DNA of 64,000 nt from Schlesneria sp. DSM 10557 (GTDB lineage: Bacteria; Planctomycetota; Planctomycetia; Planctomycetales; Planctomycetaceae): assembly GCF_041860085.1 (NCBI RefSeq), contig NZ_CP124747.1, positions 2,976,001 through 3,040,000 of the forward strand. Reading direction: 5' to 3'. Below, one piece after another: positions 1 through 8,599 of the stretch. The position numbers were made by a program, and so were the translations under genes. The notes under the pieces are model-generated. The model was not told the DNA's origin, searched no databases, and was given only the letters and a program-made list of their open reading frames with translations. Each line of letters starts with the position of its first letter. The stretch's first letter is position 1.

Positions 1-514
1 GCACTGTGTTTCCAGGACAAAGAAAATTGGCGAGCCAGATCTGACCGGCGGATGATGCGTCGTCACGAACCTTGGTAACCTGTTCCGTATTGAGCAACAG
101 GGCACTGACCATCCCGGAAGGATTTGCATCGGCCGCCTGCTGCATCGCTGCGCCACGTGCCTGGACAACACGCAAACCGTCTTCGAATGACATCACACCA
201 GCAAAAACGAGTGCCGTGTACTCGCCGAGACTGAGGCCAGCCGCCATCGAACAGTTCTCGACCACGTCAGGCTGTTCGGCCCGCAGCATTTCCAGTGCGG
301 CTAAACTGCTGACGAACAACGCAGGCTGGCTGATGGCTGTCGTATCGAGCCGTTCAGCCGGCCCTTCGAAGCAGAGTGACGCCAGATCAAAGCCAAGCAC
401 ATCCGCGGCACGGTCATAAAGCGATTTTGCCTGAGGGAATCGCTCAGCAATGGTTTTCCCCATGCCGACGTGCTGGGCACCCTGACCCGGAAACAGAAAC
501 GCAATCTTTGCCAC
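1..514 (-). CDS. fabD: Malonyl-CoA:acyl carrier protein transacylase FabD (N-terminal part, cut by window edge)
   Basis: FabD moves malonyl groups from CoA to acyl carrier protein, the priming step of fatty acid elongation in the cytoplasm. Only the first ~171 codons are inside the window. The family hallmark GQGAQ lies at residues ~10-14, and the nucleophile elbow reads GLSLGEYTAL with Ser ~95; the more usual GHSLGE has His where this has Leu. The start is a GTG at 514, chosen because it is the first start in the frame carrying both motifs and is preceded by GAGGG about 5 bases upstream; the ATG at 528 is in another frame. It follows plsX by 29 bases in the same direction, matching the common rpmF-plsX-fab order, so it is probably co-transcribed with them. 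Confidence 0.93.
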   Translation of the reverse strand, partial: MAKIAFLFPGQGAQHVGMGKTIAERFPQAKSLYDRAADVLGFDLASLCFEGPAERLDTTAISQPALFVSSLAALEMLRAEQPDVVENCSMAAGLSLGEYTALVFAGVMSFEDGLRVVQARGAAMQQAADANPSGMVSALLLNTEQVTKVRDDASSAGQIWLANFLCPGNTV

Positions 515-543
515 ATTTCCCTCGACATTCGACTGATTCTGCG

Positions 544-1551
544 TCAATCGACCAAAGCAGACGAACTCGAAAGTTCGTCCACAATCTGCTCATTAATTCT
601 GCGATTCTTGAGAGTTGTGGCGACGCGCAAAGCGTTATAAATCGAGCGAGAGTTGCTGGAACCGTGGCAGATGATGGCGATTCCATCAACCCCCATCAGT
701 GGCGCCCCACCCGCTTCATGGTACTCAAACCGCTTACCCAGCTTACCGAAGGCCTCAACTGCTTTTGACTTCTCCTGGTCTAAAGCCACCAGGACTTCAG
801 CAGAGACAGTCTTCATCAGCATATCGACCATCCCTTCGGCGGCCTTAAGCAGAACATTTCCGACAAATCCCTCACAGATCACCACGTCGGCACCTCCCTG
901 ATAGAGATCCCGGCCTTCGACGTTCCCGACGAATCGATCACGGAAGGGACTTTTGGCGAACAGAGCGAGCGAATCGCGGACGTCATCCGTCCCCTTCCCG
1001 TCTTCGCTGCCGATATTCATCAGCCCGACGGTCGGACGTTCGATACCCAGCATTTCGCGGGCATAAATGGAACCCATGGTTCCGTACTGCACAAGATGCT
1101 CGGGACGGGCTCCCGGATTAGCCCCCACATCCATCAAGACCGTCTTGCCCTTGGTCGTCGGAAGCGCAACGGCAATCCCCGGCCGTTTCACTCCCTTGAG
1201 GAACAGTCGGGTGCGCAAACCGGCAGCGACGACAGCCCCGGTATGACCGGCGCTCACGACAGCATCCACCGCCTGCGTTGCCATCAATTGCCAGCAGACG
1301 ATGATCGAACAGTTGGGCTTTTTGCGCAACGCCTCGACAGGCTTTTCGCTCATCTCAACCCAACCATCGGCGGGACGAATCGACAGCCGCCGATCATCAA
1401 AACCGGAAGCCGCCACCAGCGACCCGAGTACCCCCGGATCACCGACCAGCGTCACCTGAAGTTCCGGATTTTCGCGAAGAGCCTCAATCGCTCCATCAAT
1501 GTTGGGCTGTGAACCGTAGTCCCCTCCCATCGCATCCAGTGCAATCCGCAT
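544..1551 (-). CDS. plsX: Phosphate acyltransferase PlsX
   Basis: PlsX converts acyl-ACP to acyl phosphate, the donor used by PlsY to start phospholipid synthesis. The 335-residue length is normal. Recognisable family segments are the N-terminal MRIALDAMGGDYG, the SAGHTGAVVAAG loop, the DVGAN segment, the NIGSEDGKG motif and the C-terminal CEGFVGNVLLKAAEG stretch. The ATG at 1551 gives the canonical N-terminus. It starts 6 bases after the rpmF stop and ends 29 bases before fabD, an arrangement that couples ribosome production (L32) to membrane lipid synthesis in many bacteria. No truncation or odd residue is seen. Confidence 0.97.
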   Translation of the reverse strand: MRIALDAMGGDYGSQPNIDGAIEALRENPELQVTLVGDPGVLGSLVAASGFDDRRLSIRPADGWVEMSEKPVEALRKKPNCSIIVCWQLMATQAVDAVVSAGHTGAVVAAGLRTRLFLKGVKRPGIAVALPTTKGKTVLMDVGANPGARPEHLVQYGTMGSIYAREMLGIERPTVGLMNIGSEDGKGTDDVRDSLALFAKSPFRDRFVGNVEGRDLYQGGADVVICEGFVGNVLLKAAEGMVDMLMKTVSAEVLVALDQEKSKAVEAFGKLGKRFEYHEAGGAPLMGVDGIAIICHGSSNSRSIYNALRVATTLKNRRINEQIVDELSSSSALVD

Positions 1552-1557
1552 AGAGGA

Positions 1558-1737
1558 CTATTCCTCGATTTCGACGAGTGTTCGCCCCATGTAATCGCCA
1601 CACGTCGGACAAACGACGTGGGAAGGGATCTTCGATTGGCATTTTGGACAGTTGTGCAGCTGAATCGGGGTCAACGCGTCATGACTTCGACGACGACGTG
1701 AACGACCTTTGGATTGACGACGCTTTGGTGCGGCCAT
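1558..1737 (-). CDS. rpmF: 50S ribosomal protein L32
   Basis: A 59-residue basic protein starting MAAPKRRQSKGRSRRRRSHD, followed by a zinc-binding ribbon with two CxxC-type knuckles (CPKC and CPTC). This is the four-cysteine, zinc-binding version of L32 rather than the cysteine-free version. It is a structural component of the large ribosomal subunit. The ATG at 1737 is chosen by the family N-terminus; the open frame continues upstream to 2109 but that extension overlaps a DUF1501 gene and has no L32 similarity. It leads the rpmF-plsX-fabD cluster. Confidence 0.96.
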   Translation of the reverse strand: MAAPKRRQSKGRSRRRRSHDALTPIQLHNCPKCQSKIPSHVVCPTCGDYMGRTLVEIEE

Positions 1738-1874
1738 GTTGAGTTGTTCCCAACGGATCGAGGCAAAAAAAGAACGGTGGAAATAGACCCGTCGCCCAAC
1801 ATGGCGACAGGCCCTCCCGACCGAATGAAGAGGCAGATGGTACGCGAACAGGAAATAACGGTCAAGGAAGGACC

Positions 1875-3254
1875 TTACAGCAATTCCTGGATCACCGCTC
1901 CCGGCTCCAGCGCCGGCGTTGGCCGGCCACTGTGATTGAGGAAATTCATATTCGGATCCACCCCAAGTACATGGAAAATTGTGTGATGGATATCGGCCGG
2001 GGTGACAGGCCGGTCCAGTGGAACTTCGCCGAGTCTGTTTGTTGAGCCGACAATTCGGCCCCCCTTCACACCTCCTCCACCCAGGAGACAGAACATGGCA
2101 TTCCCCCAATGGTCGCGGCCGGGGCTCCCCATGCTCAGCGGAGGACCGCCGTTTCCACCGTCGTTCATGCGGGGTGTCCGGCTGAACTCACCACAGAGCA
2201 CCACGAGCACGTCATCCAGCAATCCTCGCTGCGACAGGTCTTCGAACAGGGCCGAAACCAGCTTATCCACAATGGGTAGATAATTTTCCATCCCCGTCTT
2301 CAGGTCCCAGTGATGGTCCCATCCGCCAAAGTGGACAGTCACAAACGTGGACCCCGCTTCGACCAACCGTCGTGCCAGCAGAGTGCTCTGGCCCCAGCTA
2401 TGTCGACCATAGCGATCGCGGGTGCGGTCATCTTCCAGACTGATATTAAATGCCTTGCGAGCGGCACTCCCTGTCACCAGCTCCACCGCCTGCCGGTCGA
2501 ACCGGTCCATGGAATCCATCATTCCACGCGTTTCAACACTCCGACTTAACCGGTCGATATGCTTAACGAGCGATGCTCGATCATCCAGCCGGTCGATCGT
2601 CATTCCCGACGGCATCTGCAGATTCTGGACATCGAACGTCGCCGCGTTCGGATCTCCGTCGGTTTCAAAGGGATTGTGCGAGGCCCCGACGTAGTTGGCT
2701 CCGAAGTATCCGGGACGCAATCCGATGCTCATCCCATAGGGGACCGCGACATAGGCTGGCATCCCCGCCTGGCGGGCTCCACACATCCTGGTGGCGATGG
2801 AACCGATAAACGGCGATTTTCCCTGCGTATCCGCTCCGCTGACCCCACCCCGACCGGTCAACATGTAATGGCCAGCCGTAAAGTGATCGCCCGTTCCATG
2901 ATGGAGCGAACGAACAATGGAAAACTTGTCGGCACACTTAGCCTGAAGCGGAAAGAGCTCACCAATCTCGATTCCCTCGACATTGGTCCGGATGGGATTC
3001 CAGATCCCCCGGCACTCTGCCGGAGCCTCGGGCTTGAGATCGTAGAGATCCAGATGACTCGGCCCACCATCCAGCCATAACAGTATGACACTGGTTTTCT
3101 TGCCGGGAATCCCCTGCTGAACAGAAGCCTCTTTCGCTCGCAGGATCTGCGAGAGACCCGTCGAGGCCATTCCGGCCACACCCAACTGAACAAAACTGCG
3201 TCGAGTCATTCCGTCGCAATAACGATGAGTTGAACCTGAATCCAGTCTGAACAT
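1875..3254 (-). CDS. DUF1501 family secreted protein
   Basis: A 459-residue member of the DUF1501 family, abundant in planctomycetes and related by fold to the alkaline phosphatase/sulfatase superfamily; no enzymatic reaction is established. The N-terminus has a short leader, then TRRSFVQLGVAGMASTG, a twin-arginine export signal. Visible family motifs are LDGGPSHLDLYDLKP near residue 60, the SIVRSLHHG segment, GEFSRTPRMNDG and GRDHWGNAMFCLLGGGG near the C-terminus. The His and Asp residues in these motifs are the likely metal ligands by analogy. It ends with a typical SGRPTPALEPG tail. The ATG at 3254 retains the ...HRYCDGMTRR leader seen in many DUF1501 proteins; an ATG at 3209 directly at the Tat motif is an alternative. 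No DUF1549/DUF1553 cytochrome partner is adjacent, although such pairing is common. Confidence 0.93.
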   Translation of the reverse strand: MFRLDSGSTHRYCDGMTRRSFVQLGVAGMASTGLSQILRAKEASVQQGIPGKKTSVILLWLDGGPSHLDLYDLKPEAPAECRGIWNPIRTNVEGIEIGELFPLQAKCADKFSIVRSLHHGTGDHFTAGHYMLTGRGGVSGADTQGKSPFIGSIATRMCGARQAGMPAYVAVPYGMSIGLRPGYFGANYVGASHNPFETDGDPNAATFDVQNLQMPSGMTIDRLDDRASLVKHIDRLSRSVETRGMMDSMDRFDRQAVELVTGSAARKAFNISLEDDRTRDRYGRHSWGQSTLLARRLVEAGSTFVTVHFGGWDHHWDLKTGMENYLPIVDKLVSALFEDLSQRGLLDDVLVVLCGEFSRTPRMNDGGNGGPPLSMGSPGRDHWGNAMFCLLGGGGVKGGRIVGSTNRLGEVPLDRPVTPADIHHTIFHVLGVDPNMNFLNHSGRPTPALEPGAVIQELL

Positions 3255-3641
3255 GGGTGGGCTTTCATCTTCCAGCGGAGGGATTTTGGGCGGGCTGGCA
3301 ATACATCGGTCGGCTTTGATCTTAATCGACGCTGACTCTGATGGTCAATTATCTTTCGCCAGGGGAGTGGTGAGCGGATTTCCATCATTCCGTGGCATGC
3401 CCCATCCTATCCCCTTTTGATTGCAACCTCGGATCAGGCGATGTTCTTTCCTCGCCGCTCACGCAGCGCACTGGAGACATGTACACACTTGCCCCCCTCC
3501 ACAGAAACCACGGCGACCGGAACACGTGAGGAACACCCGATTGACCGGCTTCTTCTTCCTTCAGCAGTCCAAACGGGAGACTCTACAGGATTGAAAACCG
3601 CCTCCCCGCAGACCGAACTCGACGAGGGGCTCTGCCAGGTT
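3255..3641. other. Intergenic region without recognised gene
   Basis: About 390 bases between the DUF1501 start and the terminator-like hairpin. The short open frames in it have no recognisable similarity. It should hold the promoter of the leftward DUF1501 gene, but no convincing -35/-10 pair was identified. Confidence 0.5.
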
Positions 3642-3687
3642 AAAGCGAAATGATCGCGACCGGTCGATCGCGATCATTTCGCTTTTT
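3642..3687. terminator. Strong bidirectional terminator-like hairpin
   Basis: A perfect inverted repeat of 18 bases (3642-3659 and 3668-3685) encloses an 8-base loop and is flanked by AAA on the left and TTTTT on the right. The arm begins AAAGCGAAATGATCGCGA. It lies 29 bases beyond the stop of the leftward flavoprotein gene. On the minus strand the left-hand A run becomes a short U run, so it can terminate that gene. Confidence 0.75.
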
Positions 3688-3715
3688 CAGATCAGGGCCG
3701 AGTTCAGTCTGATCT

Positions 3716-4627
3716 TCAGGAGGCCGAGACGAGTCGACTTCGTTGAGAGCTGCGGCCAGAGAACCCCACGACATCGCCGACGGCCACGACGTGAGGAGAC
3801 CACGTCTGACCGGCAGAATCGCACCAGACCCTTCCCCGTTCGTCCAGGCCTACGTCGACGGCTTCGAGATTCAGATCTCGCGTATTTCCCTCGCGGCCGA
3901 CGCAGACCACAATCACGTCCGCCCTGAGAATTCGACCGCTCGCCAATCGAACCGCAGGCTGCCGGTTCTCAAGCAATTCCGTTCCGATCACTTCTTCACC
4001 CAGTCGAAACGCGATCTGCATCGATTGAAACAGATCGAAGGAATCGTCGAAGATCTGAAACAGATCGAACAGACTGACGTGCTCGTCGACGACGGTCACC
4101 TCGACCCCGAGGCGCGCGAGCGTCAGGGCCGCAGTTCGTCCCGTCACTCCGGCCCCGACAACAAGAGCCGATCGAGGGATTTCATCCAGCTTCATGAGCA
4201 TTTCCGCAACGACGACTCGGCGGCCATCAATCTGGAACGAAGCGGGCTGGCGCGAAACGGTTCCACACGCAATCACAAACCGCGCCGCCGACGCCAACTG
4301 ATTCTGCTTCCCCGCCCTAACTTCGACAGACGTCGGCGCGATGAACCGGGCCCTTCCAGGAAACTGGTCGATCCCCACAGCCCGCAGCAGAGAATCCTGG
4401 CCTGAACGGAGTTGATCGGTCAGTCGCTCGATCTCACTGCGCCACCCCCACATGGTCACACCCCGGCGCCGCTGGACCTCCAGTTCCGCCCCTTTCGCCA
4501 GAATCTCGGCCGAGGGGGGCTGCTCATGGTCCAGAACGATGGCGGCTCTGTGACCGAGGCGCGCTGTCGTCACGGCACTGTCAAGGCCTTCGCGATCGTC
4601 ACCAATTACCAGCAAGTCGTAAAACAT
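3716..4627 (-). CDS. Truncated FAD/NAD-dependent oxidoreductase, SthA (soluble transhydrogenase)-like
   Basis: About 303 residues that follow the pyridine nucleotide-disulfide oxidoreductase plan but stop early. The N-terminal FAD site is degenerate: FYDLLVIGDDREG where the family has GxGxxG. The central NAD site is intact (ALVVGAGVTGRTAALTLARLG), and the FAD-contacting segment SPHVVAVGDVVGF is present close to the C-terminus. The redox-active CxxxxC pair is absent, as in soluble transhydrogenases, and the whole dimerisation domain of roughly 130 residues is missing after AVGDVVGF. The spacing and the GREGNTRDL segment resemble SthA more than other members. The ATG at 4627 has a good GGAGAAGG ribosome site; the frame is open further upstream to 4705. 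A remnant or a diverged FAD-weak paralogue are both possible. Confidence 0.7.
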   Translation of the reverse strand: MFYDLLVIGDDREGLDSAVTTARLGHRAAIVLDHEQPPSAEILAKGAELEVQRRRGVTMWGWRSEIERLTDQLRSGQDSLLRAVGIDQFPGRARFIAPTSVEVRAGKQNQLASAARFVIACGTVSRQPASFQIDGRRVVVAEMLMKLDEIPRSALVVGAGVTGRTAALTLARLGVEVTVVDEHVSLFDLFQIFDDSFDLFQSMQIAFRLGEEVIGTELLENRQPAVRLASGRILRADVIVVCVGREGNTRDLNLEAVDVGLDERGRVWCDSAGQTWSPHVVAVGDVVGFSGRSSQRSRLVSAS

Positions 4628-5064
4628 GGCCTTCTCCGCGTCAATTTGGGTACTCTGGAGAAAATCGACCAGCCACGACCTGCGCCTGAACGAAGAGTTT
4701 CGCACTTGCGAAAAGTTTTCCGGTTACCGGCGAAGACTCCGATTACAGGGGTTGTGCCACCCGTTTTCGGGGCTGACTGCGAAGTCGTCCACATTCGGTT
4801 TCGGGTGAGGTAACCGCACAACGAACTCGCATACTGCTGCTCGGTTTGTCTCCCTTAATATCAGCGATCAGAGAAACAGCCGCGTCCCGGGACAGAGCGA
4901 ACGGGAGCGACGCGCGAATCGATCTTGGGGACCCAGACCGGCTGCTTACAAGATCTGCTGATCCAAATCAGGGTAGAGCCCGTTAGCAGAATGCCGTGCA
5001 GCTAGCTCATCGAGCCAGTTGGGGCGCCGTTTCCGTGCCATTGATACGCGTGCTGGGTACTGCC
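4628..5064. other. Divergent intergenic region
   Basis: 437 bases between the divergent starts of the SthA-like gene and a small membrane protein gene. It should hold both promoters. I see no credible additional gene; reading frames here lack recognisable similarity. Confidence 0.45.
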
Positions 5065-5403
5065 ATGTTCGACTTCGACGAGGATGTCCCCAACGATGAC
5101 TGGAACAAATGTGGATGGGGTATTTGCGTTCCCATCCTGCTCCTGTTGCTGGCGTTCTTGCGGATGGCCTATCGACACGATGTTCCCGGAGGTCGCGCCG
5201 CTCAACGATTAGCACTCTCGGGAAAGGACGCCCCGTGGCTGGCTCTGCTGCTGATCTCGATTGCCCTGTTGATTCACGTCCGGTATTTCTGGACCAATAC
5301 CGAGAAACTGGCTCCGTTTGCCGACCTGGGAAAGCTCGTTGCTCTGCTCATGTTCATTGGCAGCCTGGGCATGCTGCTCGCAACGCATGTCGTCTTTCTC
5401 TGA
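5065..5403 (+). CDS. Small membrane protein of unknown function
   Basis: A 112-residue protein starting MFDFDEDVPNDDWNKCGWG, with an acidic N-terminus followed by three hydrophobic segments: ICVPILLLLLAFL (~residues 19-31), WLALLLISIALLIHV (~59-73) and LVALLMFIGSLGMLLATHVVF at the C-terminus. An integral inner-membrane location is likely. I do not recognise a family. The frame is open upstream to 4996, but the ATG at 5065 places the acidic tail at the N-terminus, which is more natural; its ribosome site is weak. It is divergent from the SthA-like gene and convergent with the RNase gene. Confidence 0.6.
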   Translation: MFDFDEDVPNDDWNKCGWGICVPILLLLLAFLRMAYRHDVPGGRAAQRLALSGKDAPWLALLLISIALLIHVRYFWTNTEKLAPFADLGKLVALLMFIGSLGMLLATHVVFL

Positions 5404-5435
5404 GTCAGGCGGTCCGCAGCCCTGGCCTTACCCTG

Positions 5436-5458
5436 CCCCGGTTAACCCGGAGCCGGGG
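5436..5458. terminator. GC-rich hairpin between convergent genes
   Basis: CCCCGG (5436-5441) pairs with CCGGGG (5453-5458) across an 11-base loop. It sits in the 111-base space between a rightward and a leftward gene, where a bidirectional terminator is expected. There is no T tract, so the call is tentative. Confidence 0.4.
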
Positions 5459-5514
5459 CTTGTCGAACATGCTACGACGAAGTGAGCGTCGCTGGTGACG
5501 TGACACCGATGAGC

Positions 5515-6909
5515 TCAAACCTCAAACGATTCACCGAACTGAGGAATCGTCGGAGGTTCATCACAAACGTGATCCAGTAGTTGCGAGAGCGCGACGGCGG
5601 ATTCCTGTTCGCCATGAACGATGAAGGCGCGGCCGACACCCCGCACGGCGCCGAGACCTTCAAACCACCATTTGAAATCTTCCGCATCCGCATGAGCTGA
5701 CAACCCCTGCAGGACTTCGACATCAGCCAGCAGTTCAATGTCGTGGTCAAGAACACGGACGACCGGCATCCGCTCCTGAATACGACGTCCCAGCGTGTTT
5801 TCCGCCTGGTACCCGATCAACAGCACAATGTTATTGGGATCCTGCAACCCGTGCAGCAAATGGTGGACGACCCGACCAGCCTCGCACATTCCGCTGGCGG
5901 AAATCACAGCGAATGAACCTTTGCGCTGATTCAGCCCCATACTTTCAGACTGTGAGCCGATGTAGCGTAGTCCGGGAAAACTGAATGGATCGCGATCGGA
6001 CTGCAATCGACGATGAAATGCCGCGTCCAGACTGCTCGCATGCTTCCGATAGATGGACGTGATTTCGTATGACAGTGGACTATCCACAAACACGGGAATC
6101 GACGGAAGTTCCCCCGCGTTGTGCAGCTCATTCAGAAAGTAGATAAAGGTCTGCGTTCGGCCGAGACTGAATGCGGGAATGATCACCCGCCCCCCCTGCC
6201 GGGCGGCTCGGTTCAGAATCGCCTTGAGCTGAGTCTTGATGTCGTCTTCTGGAGGATGAATGCGGTTGCCGTAAGTGGACTCGGTGATCAGGACATCGCA
6301 GCCTTCTACACGCTGCGGGTTATGCAGCAGGGGTGTACCGCGGCGTCCGAGGTCGCCAGTGAAGACGATCCGCTTCCAATCCCCCTTGTCCCGAATCTCG
6401 ATTTCGGTGATGGCGGAACCCAGGATGTGACCCGCTTCCTGAAACCGCAGCCGGAGATCTTTTGAAAGCTCGTGCCATTCGCCATAGGGAATTGTCTCCA
6501 GCAGTTTAACGACTTCCGTCACGTGGTCGTCGTTATAAAGCGGCAGGATGCGCGGCGCGTCGGGCGGATGCTTTCGATTCAGATATCGCGCATCTTCTTC
6601 CTGAATATGCGCACTGTCGTGCAGCATGATGTCGGTCACGTCTGCCGTCGCAGGGGTGCAGAAGATCGGTCCCCGAAACCCCGCCTTGTAGAGGCCCGGC
6701 AGATTACCACAGTGGTCAGCATGGGCGTGCGAAAGAATCACGCCGTCCAGATTCTTGGGGTCACAATGAAATTTTTCGTTCTTCCGGCGCGCTTCCAGAC
6801 GGTGTCCCTGAAACAGGCCACAGTCGAGCAGAATTCGCAGGCGATCCGTTTCAATCAAGTGCTGACTGCCTGTCACTTCACCCGCCGCACCGAGAAATGT
6901 GATTTTCAT
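5515..6909 (-). CDS. Beta-CASP metallo-beta-lactamase fold RNA-processing exonuclease-type protein
   Basis: A 464-residue member of the metallo-beta-lactamase/beta-CASP superfamily (CPSF73/YsiA-like prokaryotic nucleases). The N-terminus MKITFLGAAGEVTGS is diagnostic. Metal-binding residues visible are the HxHxDH block at H61, H63, D65, H66, a later histidine in EAGHILGSA, the Asp of FTGDLGRRG, and the C-terminal beta-CASP motifs including ASGMCEAGR and LSAHAD. A cytoplasmic role in RNA maturation or decay is likely from the family. The ATG at 6909 was preferred to the one at 6921 because it gives the conserved N-terminus. An insertion sequence lies only ~70 bases upstream of the start, read in the same direction, so its native promoter may have been displaced. 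Confidence 0.9.
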   Translation of the reverse strand: MKITFLGAAGEVTGSQHLIETDRLRILLDCGLFQGHRLEARRKNEKFHCDPKNLDGVILSHAHADHCGNLPGLYKAGFRGPIFCTPATADVTDIMLHDSAHIQEEDARYLNRKHPPDAPRILPLYNDDHVTEVVKLLETIPYGEWHELSKDLRLRFQEAGHILGSAITEIEIRDKGDWKRIVFTGDLGRRGTPLLHNPQRVEGCDVLITESTYGNRIHPPEDDIKTQLKAILNRAARQGGRVIIPAFSLGRTQTFIYFLNELHNAGELPSIPVFVDSPLSYEITSIYRKHASSLDAAFHRRLQSDRDPFSFPGLRYIGSQSESMGLNQRKGSFAVISASGMCEAGRVVHHLLHGLQDPNNIVLLIGYQAENTLGRRIQERMPVVRVLDHDIELLADVEVLQGLSAHADAEDFKWWFEGLGAVRGVGRAFIVHGEQESAVALSQLLDHVCDEPPTIPQFGESFEV

Positions 6910-6969
6910 GTGAGCATCCAAATTGAACCGCGGAACGAATGAACTTTAACTTCCATCATCGAATGGCTT

Positions 6970-6978
6970 CGTAAGTGC
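6970..6978. repeat. Target-site duplication, left copy
   Basis: CGTAAGTGC immediately left of the insertion sequence; an identical copy is at 8744-8752. This 9-bp duplication marks the insertion point. Confidence 0.9.
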
Positions 6979-6999
6979 GGGTGCATGTCAGCTTCTGTT
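6979..6999 (+). repeat. Left terminal inverted repeat of the insertion sequence
   Basis: Reads GGGTGCATGTCAGCTTCTG inward. It matches the right end at 19 of 21 positions and overlaps the last codons of the transposase (stop at 6988-6990). Confidence 0.88.
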
Positions 7000-8256
7000 T
7001 TTGTGGATCGCGAGTTTTGGAGTTTTGGGTGGTCTGGTAAAGGGGTTGCCCGTTCGCTGGTCGAGGTGTCGAGAGAGACGGTCGTCTTCGGAAAGGCCAG
7101 CGGCTCGGATTTGCAGAATCGCTTCGGCGCCTTGCGGGTCGTTCCACCACATTTCCGTCCCTTTGACCCTGTAGTTCATTTCCTTCACGAGTGACTCCAT
7201 CCAAGCCGTCGTGACCGGTAGACCTTGTTGACGGTACTGATCGTATTGCATTCGGGAGCGATTGTTTTCGAGGTAATGGATCGATTTCGCCAAGAGGGTC
7301 CGTGGGTCCTGATCGTGGATCTCTTCAGGAGGTTCTCCTAATTTCGTTTGCCAGACACGCATTTCGTCCAGCACTTGGCCGATGTCACCCTGCCAGCAAC
7401 CCCGCATCCAGACCAGATATTGGCTCCAAGCATTGGATGGCGAATCAGGGTGGAGCGCTTTGGCGCTCATAAACACGTAACTGAGTGCGTGAATGAAGTC
7501 GAGGATCGGCGTAAACTCGCTGAAGCGTTCTTTCCAGATCGACCAATTCCAGGACAGGCCATCCCCCAGAAAAGCTTTGCCAGCGGCGGCGGGGAACTGC
7601 CGTCGCTTTGCTTCCCGTTGCATCTGTTTGCCGAACTCTCTGGAGTCAGCCATGCTCGCCAGCACGGTGCGGACCAGGCGTTTCGGTCGCCAATCCAGGG
7701 CCATGGTTGTCAGAGGATCTTCCCGATGGATCGTTGTGTCAGCGGACAGGGCCTCCTGCAGAACGGGAGCAGCGACTGACAATGCCTCCGTTTCCACTAA
7801 TTTCGCGACGTGCTGCGGATCACAGAAGCACTCGGGGGGATTGGGCTGGGGATCCTCTGCGAACGTCTGGCGATGAGCGCGAATCAGACAGGCGACCTTC
7901 GTCTCACGCCAACCTTCCCCCACAGGGTGAACACCCGGACCGCGCCCCGGATGACGACACCGAATACGTCCGCCGTCACATTCAATGATCGCTAACTCGG
8001 GGGGCAAATCACCTCGCAGCGCCAACGCGTTATCGGTTTTCGGATCGGCGTCACGACGTTCCGCCAGTTCGCCGCCGATCTCATGAACGACTCGTTCAAC
8101 CGTCTTAATCGAGACGCCCACATCGGCTTCAGCCAACACGATCACCGCCCGTTTGTAGGAACGGGTCTCACCTGACAGGATGGCGATTTTTCGGACGACT
8201 TTCGGCGTCAACTCGCGAGCGTGAAGTCCCAGACGTTCCCGTAGGGGGGAAAAAAT
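6988..8256 (-). CDS. ISKra4-type transposase, main (second) frame
   Basis: About 422 codons carrying the catalytic part of the transposase. Recognisable parts are a helix-turn-helix-like start (LTPKVVRKIAILSGETRSY), a first acidic residue in ELAIIECDGGRIRCR, a second conserved stretch AFLGDGLSWNWSIW, and the C-terminal MQYDQYRQQGLPVTT...MWWNDPQGAEAILQ block typical of this family. The frame is open upstream to 8406, but that part reads nonsense relative to the first frame; the natural junction is at the T6C6 run (8244-8255). The product probably exists only as a fusion with the first frame. Confidence 0.82.
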   Translation of the reverse strand: MFSPLRERLGLHARELTPKVVRKIAILSGETRSYKRAVIVLAEADVGVSIKTVERVVHEIGGELAERRDADPKTDNALALRGDLPPELAIIECDGGRIRCRHPGRGPGVHPVGEGWRETKVACLIRAHRQTFAEDPQPNPPECFCDPQHVAKLVETEALSVAAPVLQEALSADTTIHREDPLTTMALDWRPKRLVRTVLASMADSREFGKQMQREAKRRQFPAAAGKAFLGDGLSWNWSIWKERFSEFTPILDFIHALSYVFMSAKALHPDSPSNAWSQYLVWMRGCWQGDIGQVLDEMRVWQTKLGEPPEEIHDQDPRTLLAKSIHYLENNRSRMQYDQYRQQGLPVTTAWMESLVKEMNYRVKGTEMWWNDPQGAEAILQIRAAGLSEDDRLSRHLDQRTGNPFTRPPKTPKLAIHKNRS

Positions 8257-8599
8257 CCCGCCGACACGCAGGACAGTGACCAACGAGTTCTTGAAGGTCG
8301 ACACGACCATCGCCAGACAAAACGCGTCTTGAGGCGACTTCAAGAGTGCACCGCGTTCCGCACGCCGGGCATTTCGATGAGGGGGGATGCGACGCAACCA
8401 CCTCATTGACCATTTGCTGCTGCACCATCCGGCTTAAGAGTTGTCCCAGTTCATGAGCCGCATTCTCGATCAGCACGTAATGCGGGACCCCTGTCTTGGG
8501 AAGACGACCTTCGGCTTGATCGAGCTCAACCTTCAGCTCAGCCGCTCGCTTCATCACCGCAGATAATTCCGATTGCAGTCCGCTGACATCGCCATCCAT
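8168..8599 (-). CDS. ISKra4-type transposase, first frame (N-terminal zinc-binding part)
   Basis: A 143-codon frame beginning at ATG 8599 with a strong AAGGAGG ribosome site. The N-terminal ~50 residues look coiled-coil-forming (SELSAVMKRAAELKVELDQ), followed by a zinc-finger-like CPACGTRC and CPACRRDFFPP. The sequence up to FFPP is clearly transposase; the last ~25 codons after the T6C6 tract are out-of-frame sequence. To join the second frame, one base must be skipped (or lost in RNA) at 8244-8255. Confidence 0.78.
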   Translation of the reverse strand: MDGDVSGLQSELSAVMKRAAELKVELDQAEGRLPKTGVPHYVLIENAAHELGQLLSRMVQQQMVNEVVASHPPSSKCPACGTRCTLEVASRRVLSGDGRVDLQELVGHCPACRRDFFPPTGTSGTSRSRVDAESRPKNRHPVR

